Positions 7,687-15,169 of a stretch of 64,000 nt of DNA are shown here, piece after piece. Below the pieces are notes generated by a model. It had not been told where the DNA came from and searched no databases. It worked only from the letters and a program-made list of their open reading frames with translations. This DNA is from Blautia hominis (GTDB lineage: Bacteria; Bacillota; Clostridia; Lachnospirales; Lachnospiraceae): positions 186,001 to 250,000 of the forward strand of contig NQOF01000007.1 in NCBI GenBank assembly GCA_002270465.1, given 5' to 3'. Position 1 is the stretch's first letter; each line of letters opens with the position of its first letter. The position numbers and the translations under genes are program-made.

Positions 7687-8635
7687 CAAAATAAGCATCT
7701 ATGCCGTTCGCAATTCCCTGTACCATATTTTTCTGCATCTCAGGGTCCTGCATTCTCTCATCATCACTTTGGTTGGTCATAAAACCCATTTCCAAAATGG
7801 TCACCGGAACTGTACTCCAGTTGATGCCCGTCATATTGTCATAGAGCCTTACGCCATTGTTTTTAATGCCTGTTGCCTGGCAATACGCATTGATGATCTC
7901 CTCCCCCAGCCTGCTGCTTTCCTCATGAAGCTGCCCCACATAGGGATTGTCAGCAGATGGGATCATAGTCATGGCACCATTTGCGCTGTTGTCCTCGCTG
8001 CCGTCGGCGTGGATCCTGACAAGGATCTGAGCACCGTTCTCGGCGGCGATCTGCGCACGTTCCACATTGCTGACGGCGGTGTTATTGTCCTCTCTTGTCA
8101 TGATGACCTCATAACCGCGGTTTTTAAGCTCCTCCTGAAGCTGCATGGAAACAGCCAGAGTCAGTTCATATTCCGGAACACCGGTGTAGACGCCCTGGGT
8201 ACCTGATGCGAATTTATCCTTCATCTCCTCAGAACCGGGGCCAAGGGGTTCCGTTCCCCCTGTATCTGCTCCCGGTCCCTGATGTCCGGGGTCGATGGCT
8301 ACTTTTCTTCCGTTGCTCTTTTGGTCCGCAGGAGGCGCTTCCTGTGCATCTGCTTCCTGCGCATCTGCTTCCTGGGCATCTGCTGCCTGGGCGCCTTCTG
8401 CTGTCCCTGCGTCCTGACCGGCACCTGCTGCTTCCTCCCGCTTCGCTTCCTTCAGCGCCTCCAGTTCTTCTTCCAGCGATTCCGACGTTTTCTGCATTTT
8501 ATTTATCTGCCTGTCCATACGCCTCATTTCCTGCTGAAGTGATTTGCTTTTCTGTACACCTGCCACGGCAAAGACTGCAAGCACAGCGGCCAGCACAAAG
8601 ATCAAACTGCCGAAAATAATTCCCATTTTTTTCAT
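7673..8635 (-). CDS. Membrane-anchored N-acetylmuramoyl-L-alanine amidase (Amidase_3)
   Basis: The 320-residue protein cleaves the amide between muramic acid and the stem peptide. Residues 5-27 form an uncleaved membrane anchor, 30-70 a coiled coil, and 75-105 an Ala/Glu/Asp/Gln-rich linker with repeated ADAQE units. The Amidase_3 domain (111-318) shows the zinc residues H118 (DPGH), E155 and H209 (RIHADG) and the catalytic E282 (LEMGF). ATG 8635 was chosen because it overlaps the AraC stop codon as ATGA and has AAAGGA upstream. It is translationally coupled to the AraC gene. CwlD-like amidases are the nearest family. Confidence 0.9.
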   Translation of the reverse strand: MKKMGIIFGSLIFVLAAVLAVFAVAGVQKSKSLQQEMRRMDRQINKMQKTSESLEEELEALKEAKREEAAGAGQDAGTAEGAQAADAQEADAQEADAQEAPPADQKSNGRKVAIDPGHQGPGADTGGTEPLGPGSEEMKDKFASGTQGVYTGVPEYELTLAVSMQLQEELKNRGYEVIMTREDNNTAVSNVERAQIAAENGAQILVRIHADGSEDNSANGAMTMIPSADNPYVGQLHEESSRLGEEIINAYCQATGIKNNGVRLYDNMTGINWSTVPVTILEMGFMTNQSDDERMQDPEMQKNMVQGIANGIDAYFVTAQ

Positions 8636-9510
8636 TCTCCCATTCCTTTCCTGCTGCATTTACCGTTTCCATTGCTCTCCCTGTAGCTGCCCGGGCTAAT
8701 ACCCACATGCTTTCTGAAGATTTTTGCAAAGTAATTTCCATTGGAAAATCCGTTTTTTCTGGCGATACTGTCTATACTCCACTCTGTGCCCAGCAGATCA
8801 TTCATGGCAGACTGCAGACGGAGTCCTGTCAGATAGGACAAGGGTGCACGCCCCATCTCGTCCTTAAACGCCCGGGACAGATGCTCCGGGGATAGATCCA
8901 GTCTGGCTGCCAGCTCCTCTATCCCGGTAAGCCTTGGATATTCCTCCTCCATGATTTCCGCTGCCCTCTGCACAGCAGAGCTTTTTTTCTGTGCTGCCGG
9001 ATGTTCTGTCTCCCTTAGCAGAGCGCAGAGAAAGCGGTAGAGAAACTCCCCGCCCTGGTATTTTTGCAGCCGCTCCCCGTTTGTCAGGCGTTTCTGCAGA
9101 TGCAGTGCCATACGGATCGGCGGGCTGCTTTCATCCAGGGACATAAGATCCGGGCATATGTTCCTTATTTTACGAACAAACGGAATCGCCCCGTCTCCCA
9201 GAAAATGCAGATATAAAAATTCCCACGGCTCATCCCGGCCATTTTCCAGATAGTATCTGCTCTTTTCGGGAAACTGTACCAAAAAACCCTGCCCCCGCCG
9301 CACCTTGTACCCGAAATTATTTTTCTCAAATACGCCCTCCCCTCCAAGTGTATACTGAAAGAGAAAGCCTTCATATCCCGGCCTGTCATCATTGTAAAAA
9401 TCGTACGTTTCCCCTAACCGGCTCTCCACGCCGCCGTCCAGCAGAACCAACGGCTGTCCCTCCATGTCGTCCTGATTCAGAACGCCGAATATCCCCCTGT
9501 TGTACTCCAT
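8632..9510 (-). CDS. AraC-family transcriptional regulator
   Basis: The 292-residue protein has a cupin-type sensor (residues 20-100; YEGFLFQYTLGGEGVF, RRGQGFLVQFPEKSRYYLE) and an AraC helix-turn-helix domain near 190-285, ending NYFAKIFRKHVGISPGSYR. The start ATG 9510 has AGAGG upstream; the in-frame extension upstream is hydrophobic and unlike the family. It is divergent from the GH27 alpha-galactosidase, its likely target, and overlaps the downstream amidase gene by 4 bp. Confidence 0.9.
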   Translation of the reverse strand: MEYNRGIFGVLNQDDMEGQPLVLLDGGVESRLGETYDFYNDDRPGYEGFLFQYTLGGEGVFEKNNFGYKVRRGQGFLVQFPEKSRYYLENGRDEPWEFLYLHFLGDGAIPFVRKIRNICPDLMSLDESSPPIRMALHLQKRLTNGERLQKYQGGEFLYRFLCALLRETEHPAAQKKSSAVQRAAEIMEEEYPRLTGIEELAARLDLSPEHLSRAFKDEMGRAPLSYLTGLRLQSAMNDLLGTEWSIDSIARKNGFSNGNYFAKIFRKHVGISPGSYRESNGNGKCSRKGMGE

Positions 9511-9644
9511 CAAAAATTTACCTCTATATATCAGATTTCTATTCTTTTGTTTTACACACAATCTTATTATAATTAGTGTTATGGAAAAAGTCAAAAGATT
9601 AAAATAAGTCAAATTTCTACCCGAATGATACCAGGAGGTTTTTT

Positions 9645-10958
9645 ATGAACAAAAACAGTTTTGCAAAAGTCCCGCCTATGGGCTGGAACAGCTATGATTA
9701 TTATGACACTGCCGTAAATGAAGAACAGGTAAAGAAAAACGCGGACTACATGGCTGCACACTTAAAAGAATACGGATGGGAATATATTGTGGTGGATATC
9801 CAGTGGTATGCACATAAAGCAGGTTCTAAGAGAGACCAGTTCCAGTACATTCCCTTTTCCGGACTGGAAATGGATGAATATTCCCGCCTTCTGCCTGACC
9901 CGGAGCGCTTCCCCTCCTCGGCCGGCCAAAAAGGGTTCGCTCCCCTGGCTGATTATATACATAGCCTGGGACTGAAATTCGGCATTCATATCATGCGCGG
10001 GATCCCCCGTATTGCAGCCCAGGACCATATGAAGATAAAGGGCAGCGAAGTCACTGCCGACATGGCAGCAAATCCCTATTCCATCTGCCCCTGGAACCCG
10101 GATATGTACGGCCTCAACAATTCTCCTGCCGGACAGGCTTACTATGATTCCCTGCTGGAACTGTATGCATCCTGGGGTGTGGATTTTATTAAATGTGATG
10201 ATATCTGCAACACCTGCAACCAAAGCCCTCACCGGGAGAATCAGTATAACGCGGCCCATGAGGTGGAAATGCTGGCAAACGCCATCAAACGCTGCGGGCG
10301 CCCCATCGTGTTCTCCCTCTCCCCCGGACCTGCCCTGATCGACAGGGCATGGCATTATGAGAAATATGCCAATATGTGGCGTATCACGGATGATTTCTGG
10401 GATGACTGGAAATATTTAAAGGATATGTTTCGCCGCTGTGAACTGTGGCAGACACAGGTTTCGGAAGGATGTTATCCCGACTGTGATATGCTCCCTCTGG
10501 GGTGGATTGGAAAAGGCTTCGGCAGGGAGCGTATGACAGGATTCACCAGAGAAGAACAGCGGACCATGATGACTCTTTGGTGCCTTTTCGGTTCTCCTCT
10601 TATGCTGGGCGCAGAGATGACCAAAATGGATGACTGGACCCTGTCCCTGCTCACAAACCGGAAGGTACTGGCACTGCTGCCGCCCTCCTGCCGCCCCAGA
10701 CAGATCTGCCTGGATGAGGATAAGGCGGTCTGGACTGCATGTGATGAAAAGGAAGGGACTCTGTATACCGCACTGTTTAATCTCAGTGATGAAACTGCTT
10801 CTGTCAGTGTGGGTCTGGACGACCTTGGAAAAGGATTTGAGGAGGACGCTGCACTTACCGATCTGTGGGACGGAGCAATCAGCCGCAGCGAGGACCTGGA
10901 GATCCGGGCTATACTTCCTGCACATGGATGTGTGCTGTATCAGGTTCATATAAAATAG
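9645..10958 (+). CDS. GH27 alpha-galactosidase
   Basis: The 437-residue protein hydrolyses terminal alpha-D-galactosides, or beta-L-arabinopyranosides in some GH27 members. The TIM barrel starts PPMGWNSYDYYD and continues with YIVVDIQW and LGLKFGIHIMRGIPR. The nucleophile is D185 in FIKCDD and the acid/base is near D250 in WRITDDFWDDW. A C-terminal beta domain follows from about residue 350. There is no signal peptide, so the enzyme is cytoplasmic. An AGGAGG site lies 7 nt before the start, and a TATAAT is at 9568-9573. The substrate is probably an imported galactosylated oligosaccharide. Confidence 0.93.
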   Translation: MNKNSFAKVPPMGWNSYDYYDTAVNEEQVKKNADYMAAHLKEYGWEYIVVDIQWYAHKAGSKRDQFQYIPFSGLEMDEYSRLLPDPERFPSSAGQKGFAPLADYIHSLGLKFGIHIMRGIPRIAAQDHMKIKGSEVTADMAANPYSICPWNPDMYGLNNSPAGQAYYDSLLELYASWGVDFIKCDDICNTCNQSPHRENQYNAAHEVEMLANAIKRCGRPIVFSLSPGPALIDRAWHYEKYANMWRITDDFWDDWKYLKDMFRRCELWQTQVSEGCYPDCDMLPLGWIGKGFGRERMTGFTREEQRTMMTLWCLFGSPLMLGAEMTKMDDWTLSLLTNRKVLALLPPSCRPRQICLDEDKAVWTACDEKEGTLYTALFNLSDETASVSVGLDDLGKGFEEDAALTDLWDGAISRSEDLEIRAILPAHGCVLYQVHIK

Positions 10959-11025
10959 GACCCCGCCCGGAGGGCTTTCTTACACATAAAAAAGTTCAGA
11001 GGGATTTCCTATGTGATAAAGAATA

Positions 11026-11077
11026 AGCAGCAGTCTGTGAAAACTTAATTTCACTTTGACTGCTGCTCCTATTTTTT
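11026..11077. terminator. Terminator between convergent genes
   Basis: AGCAGCAGTC (11026-11035) pairs with GACTGCTGCT (11058-11067), and an inner GTGAAA/TTTCAC pair extends the stem. CCTATTTTTT follows on the plus strand, so it ends the alpha-galactosidase transcript. Confidence 0.8.
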
Positions 11078-11978
11078 ACATCCGCACCATACATTCCTTT
11101 TTGTAAAAGCTTATCCCATATTTTAAAATCTCTGTGTAGCCCTCATCCCGCAGCTCTGCATCGTATTTCTGTTCCTTTATCTGCCGCAGGGCAGACGCAC
11201 ATGCTTTCTCCATATCGGAAAACTTTGCGGAGACCTTGATCTCTAAAATAACTGCCCGTCCCCGGATACTGGGAGTTTTTAATATAATATCAGGTCTGCC
11301 TTTTCCGGATTCCCGGTTTGACAATATCCTGTATTTCCCTATATTTTTTAACAGCCCGGTCAGAAACCCATGATAGTAGCTCTGGGCATAATCGTAAAAG
11401 CTGATCGTTTCCTGAAGCTGGCTGCTGATCTCCTCCTCCATCACCCTGAAATTTCCATGTTCTATGGCCTCATACAGCACACCTAGATCCATGTTCCGGA
11501 CCTTTTGGTCAAACCAGGAGAGGATCGTATTCTTATAAATATAACGAACTTCTGCATTTGGGATCGCCATCTCAATATACTGGTCTTCCCCTACCATCCG
11601 CCTGTCTGTCTGCCTTAAATACCCTGTAAAAAACAGAAAATTCCACAGGTTATCTTCCGACTGATACACATCCCCATATGTGATATCTTCATGGACAGGC
11701 TTTTCGATCGTACTGCCCTCGATCAATGCCTCCAGCTCTCCTCTGACCGAAATATCTGCCCTTTCCACCAGCCCTCTGACAATACTGTTTGATGAAGTAT
11801 TGGCCCAATAAGGGGAAGGAAACGCCTCTCTGTCTGCACATAAATCCTTGGTAAACTTAACAACGCTCCATGGATTATATACCTCCTCGTCACCGAAACG
11901 ATATCCGTCGTACCAATGCCGCATTATATCTTTTTTCTCTTCAAGACCATAGTATTGACGCCTTTCCCTTTTTCCCAA
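11076..11978 (-). pseudogene. N-terminally truncated AAA-ATPase-like/DUF1703 protein
   Basis: The 300-residue frame corresponds to the C-terminal half of a family normally about 500-580 residues long, with an N-terminal AAA-like domain (PF09820) and a C-terminal PD-(D/E)XK nuclease-like domain (DUF1703, PF08011). Retained are WYDGYRFGDEEVYNPWSV (residues 20-40) and the nuclease-like GKGRPDIILKTP with AVILEIKVSAKF (near 235-265). The Walker motifs are missing. The first in-frame start is TTG, with a terminator hairpin and a degenerate MITE immediately upstream, so the 5' half appears lost. It is probably not functional, although the nuclease-like half remains in frame. Confidence 0.72.
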
Positions 11979-12000
11979 TTATACTTCATTAACAGAAATA

Positions 12001-12038
12001 GATAAAGCCCCTTTTCGGTATAAAAAAGGGGCTTTATC
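12001..12038. terminator. Perfect 15-bp stem-loop terminator
   Basis: GATAAAGCCCCTTTT (12001-12015) pairs exactly with AAAAGGGGCTTTATC (12024-12038) over an 8-nt loop. It lies downstream of the DUF2264-GH88 genes on the minus strand and just before the truncated DUF1703 gene. Confidence 0.82.
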
Positions 12039-12047
12039 TCTAATAGT

Positions 12048-12196
12048 GTTACTGTTTCGTAGCTCTTTGCACAGTAACGCGCTTCGCGATGCACCGATAT
12101 GAGCATTCTGCCCCGTATCGCGCTGCCTGCCTCGGGATTTTCATGCTTCCGGCATGAAAACGCCTCCCGGTACAGTGGCCTGTGAACTAATATAAC
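12048..12196 (-). mobile_element. Degenerate MITE, second subfamily
   Basis: This intergenic stretch is an inverted, diverged copy of the element at 35720-35882. Shared blocks are the GCATGAAAA hairpin, CCCGAGGCA, CAGCGCGATA, GGGGCAGAATGCTC and GTGCATCGCGAAGCG. The termini are GTTACTGTTTC on the left and a GTTATATTAGTTC on the right (minus strand), which reads into the last codons of the DUF2264 gene and supplies its TAG. No clear target duplication remains. The boundaries are approximate. Confidence 0.7.
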
Positions 12197-13836
12197 ACTT
12201 CCGTCTCTATAACATTTTTCCCTTTCCGGATCTCATATTTCACAACAGGGATCAAAGTTTTGCTGTGAATCAGGTTGGTATTGGGGTCCGGCTTGATGAC
12301 CATGGATTCCCCTTCTCCCTGCAGGGAACGCACTTCACATCCCTCCGGTTCCGTCATGGGCAGGGCAAATCCGGCATCATAAGCGGTACAGTCATAATCA
12401 CTTTCAATGGTATGTATCCTCCTGTGTCCCGCACCGGTGGGAATGATACGGGAATGCACCAGGATTCCCGGCAGGGGAGACCATACAGAAACGATCTGTT
12501 CTTTTGTCACCTCATAGCTCTTTGCCTGCCCGCGGATAAAAATATGTCCCAGCACTTCAAAAGACAGTACACTGTCCGGTGCGGCTTCCTGAACATTCAC
12601 CGGGGAGCGCATCACGCTGAAGCCATATTTTGTGGAGTAGGCGAACTTGGCGTATTTTTCCTCGGTATGGCCGTGAACATGTCCAAAGGTACGGCCTCCC
12701 GGAAGGGCCACCACATTGCCGCCGGCTCTTCTCTGTATGATCATATCCGCCTTCTCCAGGTATTTCTCTGACCGGAGCAGAGGAAGAGGCGCCGCCTCGC
12801 AGGTCCAGAAAGGGTCATCCTCCGGCAGGGCAAGACATGCAAAGGCCTTCATGGCCCAATAGGGCGACTGGGGAGAATTGTAGCTCTCCGTCATCTGCAG
12901 ATTGGGATAGCAATACCCAATGGTCAGAAGCCCTGAATGATCAAAGATCGGCTGATTCATCCAATACTCCAGATGCCGTACAAGGATCCCCTTCATAACA
13001 GGCAGGGGAAGAGGCTCAATATGCGCCATGACGCAGGCAGAATAAAAGGCCGCCTGTGCAAAGCGGTAAGTCAGAGAGCGCCCATAGGGAAGGGCACTGC
13101 CGTCCTCTGCAAACCAATACACAAAGTCTTTCCCAAACTGCTCCGCCCGTTCCAGGTAACGCCTGCACCGCTTGGGATCCTCCTCCTTCATGACCATTGC
13201 GTACACAATTCCATAAAACTCCATGGCAAACGGAATATAATAATCCGCCTGTCCGTTCTCTCCGTCCAGATACCAGCCGCCGCCAAGGTAGCAGGACTCA
13301 ATGAAATCCAGGCTTTTTTCCATTCCCTCTTTGTCATAGGGCATTCCCGTCTTTCTGAGTGCCGTGTTCACCAGGATGTGGAAGAAACGCCAGTTACAGT
13401 CACAGCATTTATTCCGGTTTATCTCCCAGAGCCAAACACTAACCTGTTTCTTCTCCTTTTCCGTCAACGGCTCCCAGATCTTCTCTCCTGCAAACAGGAT
13501 GGCAAAGGCAATGGCAGCCATCTCCACCAGCTTCTGGTCATAATCTCCACATTTGCCCCAGTATTCCACTGAAGCAGGGTCTGTACCGGAAACCAGGCCC
13601 TGCCTGTATATCTTTTCAAAGGCCTCATCACTTCCGCCCCCTGCCCAGAAGGCAGCCAGTCCCCAGAGCGGACGCGAAAATCCTTCCATCCAGGCACTCT
13701 CATCCGGATAATGGGCGCTGGTGCAGCCTATGTTCAGACGGGCTTTTTCTTCACTGTAATACGGTTTCAGCGGGTTCAGGATCTCCAGCATCCATTTCTC
13801 AAAATCCTGCCTCGTGTTCAGCTTTCTCTTATCCAT
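12187..13836 (-). CDS. DUF2264 family protein, probable uronate-related glycosidase
   Basis: The 549-residue protein matches DUF2264 (PF10022): an N-terminal alpha-helical barrel (about residues 15-330; IGCTSAHYPDESAWMEGFSRPLWGLAAF, CNWRFFHILVNTALR, GGWYLDGENGQADYYIPFAM) followed by a beta-sandwich. Some relatives have been described as beta-glucuronidases acting on arabinogalactan (CAZy GH154 is my recollection). It lies 10 bp after a GH88 gene in the same operon, so a role in removing uronic acid side chains is likely. There is no signal peptide. The last two codons and the stop lie in a MITE terminus. Confidence 0.85.
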   Translation of the reverse strand: MDKRKLNTRQDFEKWMLEILNPLKPYYSEEKARLNIGCTSAHYPDESAWMEGFSRPLWGLAAFWAGGGSDEAFEKIYRQGLVSGTDPASVEYWGKCGDYDQKLVEMAAIAFAILFAGEKIWEPLTEKEKKQVSVWLWEINRNKCCDCNWRFFHILVNTALRKTGMPYDKEGMEKSLDFIESCYLGGGWYLDGENGQADYYIPFAMEFYGIVYAMVMKEEDPKRCRRYLERAEQFGKDFVYWFAEDGSALPYGRSLTYRFAQAAFYSACVMAHIEPLPLPVMKGILVRHLEYWMNQPIFDHSGLLTIGYCYPNLQMTESYNSPQSPYWAMKAFACLALPEDDPFWTCEAAPLPLLRSEKYLEKADMIIQRRAGGNVVALPGGRTFGHVHGHTEEKYAKFAYSTKYGFSVMRSPVNVQEAAPDSVLSFEVLGHIFIRGQAKSYEVTKEQIVSVWSPLPGILVHSRIIPTGAGHRRIHTIESDYDCTAYDAGFALPMTEPEGCEVRSLQGEGESMVIKPDPNTNLIHSKTLIPVVKYEIRKGKNVIETEVLY

Positions 13837-13846
13837 AAGGCACCTC

Positions 13847-14986
13847 CTACCAAATCCAGAAATCTCTGCCCATCAGCCGCAGAACTGCTTCTATAAAGAA
13901 ATAATCCCCGTAAATAATAGGTACCTGAAGGTTCTCCCCCTCATCATGATACGCCACTTTTCCCATACCCAGAACTCCGTCCTCATCCGGGTTCCAGTTA
14001 CAGAACTGTTCTTCCATGGCACGCAGGATCCGCAGGGCACTTTTCTCATACAGGTTTTTCTCATTTTCCGGCACATGTTTCGCGATCTCCAGAAGGCCGC
14101 AGGCTGCACAGGCACCGGCTGTGGAATCATAATACAGCGGCTCCTTGGGTGCTCTGAAATCACACAGGGGAAGATAATCCGTAAGGGATACATTTGCAAT
14201 AAAATAGTGGGCTGTCTGCTTTGCCGCGTCCAGGTATTTTTGTTCTTTTGTGTGGGCATAACTGATGGCAAATCCATAGACTGCCCAGGACTGTCCTCTC
14301 GACCAGGAAGACCCCTCCTCATACCCCTGCCCTGCCGGTGCTTCCAAAAGCTCTCCGGTCAATGGGTCCAGTATGGCAATGTGATTACAGGAACCGTCCG
14401 GGCGCAGTATCTTCTCCATTGCTGTGTCTGCGTGTTTTCTGGCGACCGCTTCAAAACGCGGATCCTTTGATTCCTCGGAAGCCCAGTAGAGCAGGGACAG
14501 ATTCATCAGACAGTCAATGATCATCCATCCTGCCTTATCGTCATTCCAGGCTCGTATGAAGTTTCCCAGCACATTAAATCTGCCTGCCAGCAGATTGGCT
14601 GCGTGCTGGCCTCTGATATAGGACTCATGACTGCCTGTAAGCCGGTAGTCCGCCACTGCTGTGTGCATCCACATGAAGCCCACGTCGTGGTAAAGCCCTT
14701 CATATTCCTCCATGGATCTGTCCAGGCGTTTCTCCACATTTTCAGCTTTCCTGCGGTATATTTCCTTCCCTGTGGCGTGATACATCTGCCACAGGATCCC
14801 GCCCCAGAACCCATTGGTCCACCAGGCGATATCCCGTTCTCCCAAATCCTCCTCATAGTGTCCATTTTTTGGAATGTAGGGAATTTTATCCCCCAGCCTT
14901 TCACATTCCTTTTCCATTTTCAGATCGAATCTTGCAAAGGTTTCTTCCAGCCATTTACAATCTGCTTCTGATAAAAATTTCTGCAT
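13847..14986 (-). CDS. ugl: GH88 unsaturated glucuronyl hydrolase
   Basis: The 379-residue alpha/alpha-barrel protein hydrates the 4,5-double bond of unsaturated uronate at the non-reducing end of lyase products, releasing 4-deoxy-5-ketouronate. Aspartates D101 (LYHDVGFMW) and D158 (MIIDCLMN) match the catalytic pair D88/D149 of Bacillus UGL. The motifs WWTNGFWGGILW, EGSSWSRGQSWAVYGF and YYDSTAGACAACGLLEIA are typical. It is cytoplasmic. Its product is the substrate of the KduI/DhuI-like isomerases at 688-3081, which links the two loci. A MITE separates it from the upstream GH43-GH51 gene. GH105 (rhamnogalacturonyl hydrolase) is the alternative family. Confidence 0.9.
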   Translation of the reverse strand: MQKFLSEADCKWLEETFARFDLKMEKECERLGDKIPYIPKNGHYEEDLGERDIAWWTNGFWGGILWQMYHATGKEIYRRKAENVEKRLDRSMEEYEGLYHDVGFMWMHTAVADYRLTGSHESYIRGQHAANLLAGRFNVLGNFIRAWNDDKAGWMIIDCLMNLSLLYWASEESKDPRFEAVARKHADTAMEKILRPDGSCNHIAILDPLTGELLEAPAGQGYEEGSSWSRGQSWAVYGFAISYAHTKEQKYLDAAKQTAHYFIANVSLTDYLPLCDFRAPKEPLYYDSTAGACAACGLLEIAKHVPENEKNLYEKSALRILRAMEEQFCNWNPDEDGVLGMGKVAYHDEGENLQVPIIYGDYFFIEAVLRLMGRDFWIW

Positions 14987-15015
14987 GAATCTGTTTCCTC
15001 CGAATATTAAATATG

Positions 15016-15149
15016 GTAACGGTTCAGTACCCTCACAGTTACAGGCAAAAATCCATGCAGAATCGCTTTTGGCGATGGGATTTTTGCTTGGCTGCGGAAT
15101 GCTTTCTTACGGTCAGCGCAGTGCATGCGCAGACCTACTGGATCGTTAC
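15016..15149 (+). mobile_element. MITE (134 bp) with perfect 8-bp target duplication
   Basis: The ends GTAACGGTTCAG (15016-15027) and CTGGATCGTTAC (15138-15149) are inverted repeats matching at 10 of 12 positions. TAAATATG flanks both sides exactly (15008-15015 and 15150-15157). There is no reading frame of note. Inside are a GCAAAAATCC/GGGATTTTTGC stem and a TGCGCA-type small palindrome near the right end. It has inserted between two genes of a glycan operon. Confidence 0.9.
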
Positions 15150-15169
15150 TAAATATGTTATCTCTTCCT

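Noticed and set aside
8340-8400. Short tandem repeat in the amidase linker as a phase-variable tract
   Set aside because: The 15-bp units are imperfect, in frame and in a low-complexity linker; a length change of five residues would have little effect.
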